Source: VXRN01 sp963664365 (GTDB lineage Bacteria > Chloroflexota > Dehalococcoidia > Lucifugimonadales > UBA1123). From it: a stretch of 64,000 nucleotides of DNA. The stretch spans positions 3,286,001 through 3,350,000 of the forward strand of contig OY761144.1 in NCBI GenBank assembly GCA_963664365.1, given 5' to 3'. The notes under the pieces were generated by a model. It was not told where the DNA came from and made no database searches. It worked only from the letters and a program-made list of their open reading frames with translations. The translations under genes and the position numbers were made by a program. This document shows positions 8,018 to 17,714 of this stretch, piece by piece (positions within the stretch are counted from its first letter, which is position 1; every line of letters starts with the position of its first letter).

Positions 8018-10531
8018 ATGAGTTTCATTCGGCGATTCCTTCCGGCGTTGGTCTTCCTGGCGCTGAGCGCGGTCTTTCTGGCGTTTATCAGCCTCGTGCT
8101 GTTCGGCAACTCAATTTGGAATTGGTCGAACCAGACGCGCATCTCCATTCTCGGCGTCACGGGTTTGACTCTGGCGCCCATTGGTCTCTGGGCCGCCGCG
8201 CTGCTCCTCGCCCTCGCATTCAAGCGCGAGTGGCTGAAGATGTACAACTACTGGCTGTCGGGGGCGCTGGCAGTCCTTGCCATGTCGGGCGTAATGGCTT
8301 TCTTCAGGCCGTTCGACGGATGGCTCGCTTGGTTCAACATCTACGGGACCTACACGCTGGGCGGCGACATCGGAGATACGATAATCGGGAGTCCCTCCTT
8401 CTTTGGCGGCGTCCGCGCGGCAATCGTCGCCTTGGCGGCAGTCGCTGTCGCGCTGCCCGCGTGGTCGAAGCTGGTGTCGGAGTCGGTCGGCAGGGGGGCG
8501 GTGTTCTTGTACGTGACTCTGTTCATGTGGATAAAGTCGCTGCTCTTCAGGGGAGACCTCCCCAAAGTGGACGACGACGAAGCGCAGCCGCCCGCGTCCG
8601 GGCAGCAGAACGACGGTCTCGGCATCGCCGGTCTCTCGGACAGAGACAGATTCGGTGTTTGGGGAGAAGACCGAGGCGCCTCGACCCTCGGACCGAATGA
8701 ACCCGGAATATCCGGGCCGTACTCTCCGGGCGGGGTCCCCGCATTCGCATCGCCCACACCCGATAACGGCGGACCCGTCTCCGACCCGCCCACAAATGGC
8801 AGCTTGTGGGACGACGACGAAGATACTGACGGTCCCACACCGGCCCCAAGCCCGGAGAGGATACTCGTGGCGTCAGGAGTAGGCGGGGCAGGCTCAGCGG
8901 AGCCGCAGCCAAAGGCCAACAGGTACTGGGCAAGCAACCGCGGCGATGACCGGTCGGCATCTACGTTGACTCAGCTGCGCTCCCAGACTCGCGCGCTCGA
9001 ACCGCAGGCGATGGCGAACGGCTCAGTCCTTACGTGGCAGATGCCGAGCCCGGAGGTCTTCAAGGACGCTCCCGAAAATCCCATCTCGAAGGACGAGCTT
9101 CACGCCACATCCCAGGCTATCACCAACACTCTTGGAGAATACGGCGTGGAGGTGAAGATAGGCCACGTGAGGCCCGGCCCGACGGTCACGATGTACGGAC
9201 TGGTGCCCGGATGGGTGCGGCGGCAGAAGATACACAGGCAGGTGGACAAAGATGGGAACCCGGTGCGTGACGAATCGGGCAAGCAGATTACCAAGCGGGT
9301 CGAAGAGAAGACCCGTGTCAAGGTGGATACGATCCTCGCCCGCGAGAAAGACCTCGCCCTGGCCCTGAAGACGCCCGCGATTCGCATAGAGACGCCCGCC
9401 ATGGGCAAGTCCCTCGTCGGTATCGAAGTCCCCAATCCGACGCCCAGCCTCGTGACCCTGCGCAGCGTCATGGAGAGCCGCGAGTACCAGAAGATCAAGA
9501 AGAGCGCGCATCTGCCAATCGCGCTTGGCCGCGCGAGCGGCGGCGACGACGTCGTCTTCGACCTCGCCAAGATGCCACATCTCCTGGTCGCGGGCGCGAC
9601 GGGCAGCGGAAAGAGCTTCTGCCTCAACGCCATCGTCTCATGCCTGATTACCGAGAAGTCTCCGGCCCAGCTTCGCCTCCTTCTGGTGGACCCGAAGCGC
9701 GTGGAGTTGACGCCCTACAACGGAATACCGCACCTCATGGCCCCCGTGGTCGTCGAGACCGACACGGTCGTCGGCTACCTGAAGGGACTGATACGCGAGA
9801 TGTTCGACCGCTACCGACGCATGGAGGAAGTCGGCGTCCGCAACATCGAGGCATACAACAAGCGAATGCCGGACAAGATGCCGTTCCTCTGCGTCGTCGT
9901 AGATGAGTTGGCCGACCTCATGATGACTGCCGCGTTCGACGTGGAGCAGTCGCTGTGCCGTCTCGCGCAGCTTGGCAGAGCCACCGGCATACACATCATC
10001 ATCGCCACACAGCGCCCGTCCGTGGACGTCGTGACCGGACTCATTAAGGCCAACTTCCCAAGCAGGATCAGCTTCAGCGTCACCTCGCAGGTGGACTCTC
10101 GCACCATCCTAGACACCGCCGGCGCCGAAAAGCTACTCGGACGCGGCGACATGCTCTACCAGCCCATCGACGCCAACAAGCCGGCGAGAGTCCAGGGAGT
10201 GTTCCTCAGCGACCAGGAGATCGAGGAACTCATCAACCACTGGAAGACCATCCCTTGGGCGCGGGTCGAACCGATAGACCTCCTCGGCGACAGCGACGCC
10301 CCGGATGAATCCGAAGCCGAGAGCAATGACAAGCCGGACCGCGACGATCTCATGGACAAGGCGTTGGAGCTTGCCCAAAGCCACCGCAAGCTGTCCACCT
10401 CTCTATTGCAACGCAGGCTCCGCATTGGATATCCCAGAGCCGCGCGCCTGATGGACCAGTTGGAAGAGGAAGGAGTCGTGGGCCCGAGTGACGGATCCAA
10501 GTCCAGGGAAGTCACAATCGCCCAAAACTGA
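8018..10531 (+). CDS. ftsK: DNA translocase FtsK/SpoIIIE
   Basis: An 837-aa translocase that moves chromosomal DNA through the division septum. About four N-terminal membrane segments (residues 7-30, 45-67, 77-95 and 120-175) precede an acidic/Pro-rich linker (about 185-320). The FtsK alpha/beta motor then carries Walker A AGATGSGKS near residue 525, LLLVDPKRVEL near 552, and Walker B VVVDELADLMM near 626. The C-terminal winged-helix gamma domain (SHRKLSTSLLQRRLRIGYPR...) would read KOPS-like sites. The C-terminus and length fit a complete protein. It stands as its own unit. Confidence 0.94.
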   Translation: MSFIRRFLPALVFLALSAVFLAFISLVLFGNSIWNWSNQTRISILGVTGLTLAPIGLWAAALLLALAFKREWLKMYNYWLSGALAVLAMSGVMAFFRPFDGWLAWFNIYGTYTLGGDIGDTIIGSPSFFGGVRAAIVALAAVAVALPAWSKLVSESVGRGAVFLYVTLFMWIKSLLFRGDLPKVDDDEAQPPASGQQNDGLGIAGLSDRDRFGVWGEDRGASTLGPNEPGISGPYSPGGVPAFASPTPDNGGPVSDPPTNGSLWDDDEDTDGPTPAPSPERILVASGVGGAGSAEPQPKANRYWASNRGDDRSASTLTQLRSQTRALEPQAMANGSVLTWQMPSPEVFKDAPENPISKDELHATSQAITNTLGEYGVEVKIGHVRPGPTVTMYGLVPGWVRRQKIHRQVDKDGNPVRDESGKQITKRVEEKTRVKVDTILAREKDLALALKTPAIRIETPAMGKSLVGIEVPNPTPSLVTLRSVMESREYQKIKKSAHLPIALGRASGGDDVVFDLAKMPHLLVAGATGSGKSFCLNAIVSCLITEKSPAQLRLLLVDPKRVELTPYNGIPHLMAPVVVETDTVVGYLKGLIREMFDRYRRMEEVGVRNIEAYNKRMPDKMPFLCVVVDELADLMMTAAFDVEQSLCRLAQLGRATGIHIIIATQRPSVDVVTGLIKANFPSRISFSVTSQVDSRTILDTAGAEKLLGRGDMLYQPIDANKPARVQGVFLSDQEIEELINHWKTIPWARVEPIDLLGDSDAPDESEAESNDKPDRDDLMDKALELAQSHRKLSTSLLQRRLRIGYPRAARLMDQLEEEGVVGPSDGSKSREVTIAQN

Positions 10532-10599
10532 CGCCCACCACCACCATCCCTGCCGTGATAAACTGTTTGTGAGAAACGTAGTCAGCCAAGGTTGGGCTG

Positions 10600-11917
10600 G
10601 TGGTAGAAGAGACTGAATCTCGTCCGCGCATAGCCAAAGTGTGGGCCAAGAACTTCCGCAGCATCAAGTCTGCCGAGTTGGAGTTGGGTCCGCTGACAGC
10701 GCTTGTCGGCCCCAACGCTTCCGGCAAGAGCAACCTGATCGACATTCTGGGATTCCTCGGAGATGCCGCTCGCCTTGGCCTTGAAACCGCTATAACCCGA
10801 CGGGGCGGAATCGACTCAATTGGCCGCAAGTCGCCGGCCGGAAGAGTTCTGGGCCCCGAGATTGGCTGTAAGTGCGTATCCGATTGGGGAATGCTCGATT
10901 ACACCGTCGCCGTGGCCCGGCGAGGCAGGGGCGAGTATCGGGTCAAGCGGGAATACGCCAAGCTGGAACCCACCGATGCCGACATTGGTACACTGGAATT
11001 CGAATTCACCAACGGACGGCTCACCAAGCCCAATCTCACGAGGTTGTTGAAACAGGACGATTCCACACGAACTGAAGACAACGGACATGCGACCGGACTT
11101 GCCACCCTTGCCAATCATCTCATTGAGGAGTCGGGCCGCCGAGACCTCCTACTGATGTCCGCTGAACCACCTAGCCTCACTGTAGTTTTGGGATTACTGC
11201 TTAGCCGACGAGGTGAGAACGAGGTCAACTCTGGATTGCTCTTACACGAGGCCCTTGACGTCGCAAGAGATGGCCTTGACAAGATCGGACTCTATCACAT
11301 CTTCCCCAACTCACTCCGGGATCCTCAGAAAGTGGCCGACAGCCATCCTTTGGCAACGGGCGGGGAGAACCTGGCGTCAACGCTAAGAGATATGATCAGG
11401 AGGAAGAGTCGCTTTCTTCCCGATCTTAAGGCTGCCCTAGCGTTTGCGGTTCCGGGAGTTCAGGACATTAGAGTCAAATCCGCGGGCAGTTGCGCTCGTG
11501 GTTGAACTCAACCACGAGCGCAACGGCGGGAACGACAGGGGGAATTGGTTCGACCTGTCCCATGAGTCCGACGGCACAATCCGTCTGCTGGCTCTGCTGA
11601 CCGCGCTGTTCCAAGAGCCTGCTCCGCCGCTGATTGGTCTGGAAGAGCCTGAGTTGGCCATTCACCCCGGCACTATGGCAGTTTTGTCCGACACCATGTT
11701 GGAAGCGGCGCTGAGGGGCCAAGTGATGGTCGCCACCCACAGCCCCGACCTGATCGACCGGCTGCCCATCGAGAGCATCCGCGCGGTAACCGCCGAAGAC
11801 GGCCCCACCCAGGTGGGCAAAGTCGCCGAACATCAACTGGCATCAGTGAAAGAGAAACTGTTCTCAGCCGGAGAACTGCACAGCATGGAAGGTCTCCAGC
11901 CGGCCGGAGTTGAGTAG
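10600..11917 (+). pseudogene. AAA_21/OLD-like ATPase, frameshifted
   Basis: Frame 1 runs from GTG 10600 to a TGA at 11503-11505 and encodes the N-terminal strand, Walker A (VGPNASGKS) and the insertion region. Frame 2 is open across the break to 11917 and encodes the missing half: LSHESDGTIRLLALLTALF (signature), LIGLEEPELAIHPG (Walker B) and VATHSPDLIDRL (H-loop). The frames join naturally after VKSAG if one base near 11489 is skipped, giving about 438 residues. The break sits at the edge of a near-perfect palindrome (11489-11524). This is either a recent inactivation or an assembly error. The downstream partner gene is also damaged. Confidence 0.8.
11489..11524. repeat. Near-perfect 17-bp-arm palindrome at the ATPase frameshift
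   Basis: The left arm TTGCGCTCGTGGTTGA (11490-11505) is exactly complementary to 11508-11523 with a 2-nt centre, and the next outer pair (11489/11524) also matches. It lies inside coding sequence exactly where the reading frame breaks. Confidence 0.85.
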
Positions 11918-11925
11918 TCGCCAAT

Positions 11926-12262
11926 ATGGTTATGATTGTTCCAGTGGTCGAGGGCGATGGAGACGCCGCCGCCTTTCCGGAATTGCTGATCAGGATTCTT
12001 GGGGAGAAGTTCAATCGTTACGATGTCTCTGTCGCCCGAGGGAAAACCAAAGTGGTGAAAGCCAACAGCAGGGATAAACTGGAGTCCGACCCCGGCAGAT
12101 TCCTGCGACACGCACAGAGAAACAACTCACCAAGCATCGTTCAGCAGGGCCATCGATTTAGATTTGGCGCACCGGAATTCACGCTCATTCCGTCGGTTGT
12201 GCCACGCGGTGGAACAACTGCTGACGGCATTGGACGACCCGCCGCCTAACAGCCCATCCTGA
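11926..12262 (+). pseudogene. DUF4276-like TOPRIM gene with internal deletion
   Basis: The N-terminal part (MVMIVPVVEGDGDAAAFPELL...) has the EGxGD start of a TOPRIM domain. The frame runs into unrelated sequence near 12145 and stops at 12247-12249. A second frame then reads IDLDLAHRNSRSFRRLCHAV to a stop at 12260-12262, which resembles the C-terminal end of DUF4276 proteins. The middle, including the DxD acidic cluster, is missing, so a deletion of a few hundred bases plus a frame change is the simplest reading. It starts 8 nt after the broken ATPase, the same gene order as the intact pair at 4185-5481. Confidence 0.65.
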
Positions 12263-12369
12263 CCTATTCCGATACGATGACCGCCGTCCCCACAAAACGG
12301 GAATACACTTGCCGGAGGTGTTACAATAAACCAGAACTAGCTTCTGATCTGTTGTAAAGGTGTCTGGCA

Positions 12370-14220
12370 ATGGTCCGCAATCTGACGAACCTCGTAGGTT
12401 CAGTTACCGGAAGAAGGCCAAGTGACGAACCTGCATCCGATGGCAGGGACCACTGCATCGTCTGCGATTTGGACCTGCGGTCCGAGGAGACCTACGAGGA
12501 CTTTCGCGTCTGCCCCAGGTGCAGATTCCACTACAGCATGAGCGCGAGGGAGCGCATAGCCTCTCTCACCGACCCGAACAGCTTCAATGAAATAAGCGGG
12601 GCGCTGATTTCACTAGACCCTATCTCATTCGCGTCAACCGACTCGTACAGCAGCAGCATCTTCCAGGACCAGCGCAGGACGGGACTGACCGAAGCTGTGC
12701 TTACCGGGACGGCGTCTATCGACGGCGCTCTGGTGATGCTGATCGTACTAGATTTCGGGTTCATGGGCGGCACGATGGGCTGCGCGGTAGGGGAGAAGGT
12801 GACGCTCGCCCTCGAACGCGCCGCCAAGCGCGGACTTCCGGCGGTGGCTATCGTGACCAGCGGCGGAGCGCGCATCCAGGAAGGCGTTCTCTCCCTCATG
12901 CAGATGGCGAAGACGGCAGCCGCCGCCAACCGGCTGAACGAGGCGGGACTGCCGTTCATAACCGTTCTCGCCAACCCCGCCACCGGCCAAGCCTACGGCA
13001 GTTTCGCCAATCTCGCCGACATCATCCTGGCCGAGCCCGGCGCGATCGTCGGCTTCTCCTCTCTGAGAGTCATCGAGAGGGCCAGCGGACAACCCCTGCC
13101 CAGCGGTTCGCACACCGCGGAGTCGCACATGGCGCACGGGATGTTGGATGCCGTCGTCCAGCGCACTGAGATGCGAGCCATCATCGGTGTGCTTCTGGAC
13201 CTGCTCGGAACGGGCTTCCGTCTTGAGAACGGCCACGAACGACATCGAAAGATTCCCAGCATCCTCCCCACTGAAGCCTGGGAATCGGTTCAGATGGCTC
13301 GGCACCATTCGAGGCCGACGTCGGCTGACTATCTGTCGCGCATCTTTTCAGAGTTCGTCGAGCTTCACGGCGACCGCGCCTATGGAGAAGACCCGACCGT
13401 CATATCCGGACTCGGACGCATCTCGGGCCAGACGGTCGCGGTCGTCGCCCAGCAGAGGGTCTCGGACCAACCGGAAAGTGAGACCGTCCACCAGAGTCCC
13501 ACGACCCCGGAGGGCTTTCGGAAGGCCCAGAGAACCATGAACCTGGCGCGCAAGTTCTCGCTGCCGATCATCACCTTCGTGGACACCTCCGGCCCCGACC
13601 TCAGCGAGTCCGCCGAGCAGCGGGGGCTGGGAAACACCATCGCCAACACCATGTCCATGATGGCCGGCCTCCCGGTGCCGACGATATCGGTCGTCATCGG
13701 TCAGGCTGGCAGCGGGGGCGCGCTCGCGCTGGGAGTGGCGGACCGAGCGCTCATGCTGGAGCATTCGATATACACCGCCGTATCTCCCGAAGAGGCCGCT
13801 GAGGTGATGTACCAGGACCCGTCCAAGGCCGAGGAGGTAGCGTCGTCCATGCGGCTGACCGCTCCGGACTGCCTGGACCTTGGGATAATCGACAGGGTCG
13901 TGCCCGAGCCGCGCAGCGGGGCGCACTCCGACCCGGACGAGGCCGCCCGGATGCTGCACCGCGTGCTGGTCGTCGAGTTGGCCGGCCTGCAATCGAAATC
14001 GGCGAGGAGGCGCGCGAAAGAGCGATACGCGAAGTACCGCAACATGGGCGAGTACAGTTCACAGATCAAGGCTGCCATCGCAAAGGAGGTCAACGCCGTG
14101 CAGAATCTGGTTAGAAACGGCGTGGCTAAAATCCTGCGCAGGAGGTCATCGGGGCCGGCGCTCGAAGACCCGATAGACCACATAGGCGACAACGGCTACA
14201 TGTACGGCTCAGACGACTGA
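12370..14220 (+). CDS. accDA: Acetyl-CoA carboxylase carboxyltransferase, fused beta-alpha (AccD-AccA)
   Basis: A 616-aa fusion that transfers the carboxyl group from biotin to acetyl-CoA for fatty acid synthesis. The N-terminal AccD half has a four-Cys zinc ribbon (C29, C32, C48, C51) and crotonase-fold motifs such as TSGGARIQEG. The AccA half begins near residue 300 (RPTSADYLSRIFSEFVELHGDR) and includes the GQAGSGGALAL oxyanion-hole block. In E. coli the two are separate subunits. The ATG at 12370 follows AAAGGTG. BirA, AccB and AccC are not in the window. Confidence 0.93.
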   Translation: MVRNLTNLVGSVTGRRPSDEPASDGRDHCIVCDLDLRSEETYEDFRVCPRCRFHYSMSARERIASLTDPNSFNEISGALISLDPISFASTDSYSSSIFQDQRRTGLTEAVLTGTASIDGALVMLIVLDFGFMGGTMGCAVGEKVTLALERAAKRGLPAVAIVTSGGARIQEGVLSLMQMAKTAAAANRLNEAGLPFITVLANPATGQAYGSFANLADIILAEPGAIVGFSSLRVIERASGQPLPSGSHTAESHMAHGMLDAVVQRTEMRAIIGVLLDLLGTGFRLENGHERHRKIPSILPTEAWESVQMARHHSRPTSADYLSRIFSEFVELHGDRAYGEDPTVISGLGRISGQTVAVVAQQRVSDQPESETVHQSPTTPEGFRKAQRTMNLARKFSLPIITFVDTSGPDLSESAEQRGLGNTIANTMSMMAGLPVPTISVVIGQAGSGGALALGVADRALMLEHSIYTAVSPEEAAEVMYQDPSKAEEVASSMRLTAPDCLDLGIIDRVVPEPRSGAHSDPDEAARMLHRVLVVELAGLQSKSARRRAKERYAKYRNMGEYSSQIKAAIAKEVNAVQNLVRNGVAKILRRRSSGPALEDPIDHIGDNGYMYGSDD

Positions 14221-14240
14221 GCGAGCGCTGAGAAACCTTC

Positions 14241-14819
14241 ATGCCGAACCCATTCGACTTCGCCGACCAAGACACGATCGAAATAGGTGTGGTCGTCGCC
14301 TTCTTCGCCGTCGGAGCTTGGCTTGGAAGCTGGTTTCCGGACATCGACCAGAAGATCCGCTATCTCAGGCACAGGTCGGTGGTCACGCACGGCTTTGTGA
14401 TGCCCGCGCTGCTGCTGATCGGATTGGGCGTGACGCGGCTCGACAGAGTTGATTGGTTCATAGCCGGCTTCTCGGTTGGAATCGCGGTGCATCTCGCGTT
14501 CGACCTCTTCCCCGAAAGCTGGCGCGGCTACGCGCTGATCACTCTTCCGGGGTTTGGAGCGATGTCCAAGACGGTCGCCAAGCTTTGGCTGGCCCTCAGC
14601 GTGTTCGCCTGCCTCTCCATAGCCGTGATACTGGCTCCCGGCAGGACGGGGATCATCTGCTACGGCGTCGCCATGTTCCTGCTGTACGCCTACGGAGTCA
14701 TCTCGCAGAAAGAGCGTTTCGCCGGCCCCCTGCTCGCCCTGGTCACCCTCGGAAGCGGCGCCGCCATGTGGACCGTAGCCACCAACGGACGCTACTTCCG
14801 CGACCTGCTACCGCTCTGA
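14241..14819 (+). CDS. YdjM-like membrane protein (predicted metal-dependent hydrolase)
   Basis: A 192-aa protein with five to six hydrophobic segments. It has the signature of YdjM/DUF457-type membrane hydrolases: FPDID (about 37-41), HRSVVTHG (about 48-55) and HLAFDLFP (about 88-95), where the Asp and His residues would bind metal. The biochemical role of the family is poorly known. It starts 20 nt downstream of accDA on the same strand. Confidence 0.65.
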   Translation: MPNPFDFADQDTIEIGVVVAFFAVGAWLGSWFPDIDQKIRYLRHRSVVTHGFVMPALLLIGLGVTRLDRVDWFIAGFSVGIAVHLAFDLFPESWRGYALITLPGFGAMSKTVAKLWLALSVFACLSIAVILAPGRTGIICYGVAMFLLYAYGVISQKERFAGPLLALVTLGSGAAMWTVATNGRYFRDLLPL

Positions 14820-14843
14820 CGGCCCGATTAATCGGCCCTCGCC

Positions 14844-15458
14844 TCAGAACGTAAGCACGCCGCCGTTGGAGCTTCGACTGCCCTCGAACTCCGATATGCC
14901 GTCCTCGTGCTCCAGCGTCAGGCCGATGCTGTCCAGCCCGTTCAGCAGGCAGTACCTCTGAAACGGCTCGATGCTGAACTCCACGGCAACGTCCTCGTTG
15001 TCGTCCCAGACCCGCTCCGCTTCCAGATCGATGTTGAGCCGATATCCGGGGTCGGCCTCGGCGTTGGCGATGATCCGCTGCACGGTCTCATCGGGCAGCG
15101 CGATGGGCAGAAGCCCGTTCTCGAGGCAGTTGTTGCGAAATATGTCCGCGAAGCTCGGAGCTATCAGCGCCTTGAATCCATACTGGCCCAGTGCCCACGG
15201 AGCATGTTCCCTCGACGATCCGGAGCCGAAGTTCCTGCCAGCCACCAGAACCTCAGCATCCTCGTAACCCGGCTTGTTCAACACAAAGTCCGAGTTCGGA
15301 CTACCGTCATCGTTGTACCGCCAGTCGAAGAACAGAAACTCCCCGAACCCGGTCCGCTCCACCCGCTTCAGAAACTGCTTCGGAATAATCTGGTCCGTAT
15401 CCACGTTCACGCGGTTCATGGGCAGAACCACGCCGGTCATCTTGCTAAAGGGTTCCAT
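14844..15458 (-). CDS. leuD: 3-isopropylmalate dehydratase small subunit LeuD
   Basis: The small (swivel) subunit of isopropylmalate isomerase, which converts 2- to 3-isopropylmalate with LeuC. The 204-aa protein shows VLPMNRVNVDTDQIIPKQFL at the start and the substrate-loop motif GRNFGSGSSREHAPWAL (about 71-87), diagnostic of LeuD. The ATG at 15458 has GAGGAG 5 nt upstream. It is the last gene of the long minus-strand ilv/leu run, but two unrelated small genes lie between it and leuC. Confidence 0.94.
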   Translation of the reverse strand: MEPFSKMTGVVLPMNRVNVDTDQIIPKQFLKRVERTGFGEFLFFDWRYNDDGSPNSDFVLNKPGYEDAEVLVAGRNFGSGSSREHAPWALGQYGFKALIAPSFADIFRNNCLENGLLPIALPDETVQRIIANAEADPGYRLNIDLEAERVWDDNEDVAVEFSIEPFQRYCLLNGLDSIGLTLEHEDGISEFEGSRSSNGGVLTF

Positions 15459-15467
15459 GCTTGCTCC

Positions 15468-15995
15468 TCAGTAGTTCGTGCCTTCCCAAAACTGTTCCAC
15501 TTCAACAAGAGAACAATCCTTCAGAGTCGCGAAATCTCTACATGCTTGAATGACCTTCTCATACTGTACGTAGGTTGTTATATCCTTCATGCGAGTAACT
15601 CGGGTAGATCCAAGTGACAGTCGGACGCCCTCATCCCTTAGTCCGCTTATCAGGCCCCGATCTATCGGCGGATGAATTACGTCGATCAGACCGTCTCTAC
15701 CGTATCCGCCAACATAGCACCTCGTTTTTAGGTACACATTGATTATCTTTGCTGCCCATATCACATTGAGCCTTGGTTGGTATTTGCACGTTCCATCAAC
15801 GGCAGATTTGTGCCATTCTCCGAATATTGTATCGTCAATCGGTTCCATGTCAGCCCGGAATAGACATGTAAAGTCAACCGTATCTAAAACGCCATAAACG
15901 TCTTCGCGAGATTTAATGGGGCTTCCTGACCTCGTGGCTGAAAGAGCCGTCCATTTTGCGAAGTCAGTCACAATCTTTTCCCTAACTAAGTTCAT
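15468..15995 (-). CDS. Hypothetical protein between leuC and leuD (175 aa)
   Basis: Not recognised. A soluble mixed alpha/beta protein with scattered Cys residues and no signal peptide or membrane segment. By eye it is clearly lower in G+C than leuC and leuD on either side, which suggests acquisition. It is cotranscribed in orientation with the leu genes and ends 9 nt before the leuD start, so it is probably carried on the operon message. Confidence 0.55.
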   Translation of the reverse strand: MNLVREKIVTDFAKWTALSATRSGSPIKSREDVYGVLDTVDFTCLFRADMEPIDDTIFGEWHKSAVDGTCKYQPRLNVIWAAKIINVYLKTRCYVGGYGRDGLIDVIHPPIDRGLISGLRDEGVRLSLGSTRVTRMKDITTYVQYEKVIQACRDFATLKDCSLVEVEQFWEGTNY

Positions 15996-16047
15996 TGGAG
16001 ATTCCTTATTGAAAAGTTACATCTGATGAAATCCTGTTGGTGCAGGT

Positions 16048-16290
16048 TCAGGTAGCCCCCGCTGCCATGTACTTTAGCACCACGACCTCAACCTCATCAT
16101 CCCGCTCAGAGTTTTCCGGGGTCATTTTGAGCAAACGCCCGACAGTCTCCGAATCCATATATGCCTCTCCGCAGTTGTTGCACACTTTGGCGGGAATGTC
16201 CTTGATGAAGACGATCATGTCGTCCTGATCAAGCGTTGAGGTCGTAACTCCGGGCTCTGTCTCCCCGTTCTTGCAAATGACGCAGATCAC
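16048..16290 (-). CDS. YgiT-type zinc-finger protein (MqsA N-domain-like)
   Basis: An 80-aa protein with two CxxC pairs (C3/C6 and C37/C40, in MICVICKN and KVCNNCGEAY), spaced as in the YgiT/MqsA zinc-binding domain. Such domains occur in antitoxins of MqsRA-like modules. The C-terminal HTH of full MqsA is absent, and I see no small toxin (DUF4258 or MqsR type) beside it. It starts 1 nt downstream of the leuC stop, so it is expressed with the operon or is a relic antitoxin. Confidence 0.7.
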   Translation of the reverse strand: MICVICKNGETEPGVTTSTLDQDDMIVFIKDIPAKVCNNCGEAYMDSETVGRLLKMTPENSERDDEVEVVVLKYMAAGAT

Positions 16291-16291
16291 C

Positions 16292-17692
16292 CTACCACTC
16301 CCTGATGTCCACGAAGTGGCCTGCGATAGCCGCCGCCGCCGCCATCTCAGGGCCGACGAGGTGCGTCCGTCCGCCCTTGCCCTGCCGACCCTCGAAGTTG
16401 CGATTGGACGTGGAGGCGCACCGCTCGCCGGGATCGAGAATATCAGGGTTCATCCCTAGGCACATCGAGCATCCGGCAACTCGCCAATCGAATCCCGCCT
16501 CAGTGAATACACGGTCCAGTCCCTCTTCTTCCGCCTCCGCCTTGACCTGCGCCGACCCCGGGACCACCATCGCATACACACTGTCCGCGACCCTCTTGCC
16601 CCTGACCACGTCTGCGGCAAGCCGTAGGTCTTCCAGACGCGAGTTGGTGCATGAGCCGATGAATACCCTATCCAGGCTGATGTCCTGGATCGGCGTGTCC
16701 GGGTCCAGTCCCATGTACGTGAGCGCTCGCTGTGCGGACTCCCGCTCACCTTCATCGTCGAACGAGTCGGGGTCCGGCACCCGCCCGCTGACAGGCGCCA
16801 CCATACCGGGGTTCGTGCCCCATGAGACGAACGGTTCGAGGTCCGACGACTGTATTACGACCGTCCTATCGAACTCGGCGTCCGGGTCCGTCGTCAGCTT
16901 GCTCCACTCCTCACAGGCGCGGTCGAAATCGGCGCCCTGCGGCGCGTGCGGCCTGCCACGCATGTAGTCGAAAGTAGTCCGGTCCGGCGCGACCATACCG
17001 GCGCGGCCCCCGGCCTCTATCGACATGTTGCAGACGGTCATGCGGCCCTCCATGGATAGCTGCCGAATGCCTTCGCCTGTGTACTCGATGGCGTGTCCAG
17101 TCGCGCCCGCGACGCCTATCTCCCCGATGATGGCAAGGATGACATCCTTCGCCGAGACGCCGAACGGAAGCGGACCTTCGACCCTTATCTCCATGGTCTT
17201 CGGCTTGAACTGCCGCAGCGTCTGCGTCGCCAGGACGTGCTCGACCTCCGACGTGCCTATGCCCATGGCGAACGCGCCGAACGCGCCGTGTGTCGATGTG
17301 TGGCTGTCGCCGCACACGATTACTTTGCCGGGCTGGGTATAGCCCTGCTCCGGCCCGATTACGTGGACGATACCCTGGTTCGGGCTGAACCTGTCGTACA
17401 GCGTCACCCCGAACTCGCGGCAGTTGCGTTCGAGATAGTCCAACTGCTGCGCCGCGATAGGGTCCGTAATCGGCCTGCTCAGCTCCCAGGTAGGCGTGTT
17501 GTGGTCCATCGTAGCCACGGTGAGATCAGGACGCCTCACCCTACGCCCCGTCATCCTCAGACCCTCGAACGCCTGCGGCGACGTGACCTCATGCACGAGG
17601 TGCAGGTCCACGTACAGCAGCGTCGGCTGACCCGCCTCCTCGCGCACCACGTGGGCGTCCCATATCTTGTCGAACATCGTCTTGGCGGTCAT
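16292..17692 (-). CDS. leuC: 3-isopropylmalate dehydratase large subunit LeuC
   Basis: A 466-aa aconitase-family subunit that carries the 4Fe-4S cluster. Visible motifs: LLYVDLHLVHEVTSPQAFEGL near residues 25-45, VCGDSHTSTHGAFGAFAMGIGTSEVEHV (about 130-160), FIGSCTNSRLEDLRLAA with the first cluster Cys near 350, and AGCSMCLGMNPD with the other two Cys near 410. Length and order are standard for bacterial LeuC. Its LeuD partner is about 800 nt downstream, beyond two inserted genes. Confidence 0.95.
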   Translation of the reverse strand: MTAKTMFDKIWDAHVVREEAGQPTLLYVDLHLVHEVTSPQAFEGLRMTGRRVRRPDLTVATMDHNTPTWELSRPITDPIAAQQLDYLERNCREFGVTLYDRFSPNQGIVHVIGPEQGYTQPGKVIVCGDSHTSTHGAFGAFAMGIGTSEVEHVLATQTLRQFKPKTMEIRVEGPLPFGVSAKDVILAIIGEIGVAGATGHAIEYTGEGIRQLSMEGRMTVCNMSIEAGGRAGMVAPDRTTFDYMRGRPHAPQGADFDRACEEWSKLTTDPDAEFDRTVVIQSSDLEPFVSWGTNPGMVAPVSGRVPDPDSFDDEGERESAQRALTYMGLDPDTPIQDISLDRVFIGSCTNSRLEDLRLAADVVRGKRVADSVYAMVVPGSAQVKAEAEEEGLDRVFTEAGFDWRVAGCSMCLGMNPDILDPGERCASTSNRNFEGRQGKGGRTHLVGPEMAAAAAIAGHFVDIREW

Positions 17693-17714
17693 TCTCGTTC
17701 CTCGTCGTTTGTGA

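Noticed and set aside
11503..11505. Second in-frame TGA read as selenocysteine in the ATPase
   Set aside because: No open frame continues after it in the same phase. The missing motifs are in another phase, so it is a frameshift, and the palindrome includes the TGA.
12300..12330. Promoter for accDA (TACAAT at 12322)
   Set aside because: The only TTGCCG box lies 7 nt upstream, far too close, and no -35 is found at proper spacing.
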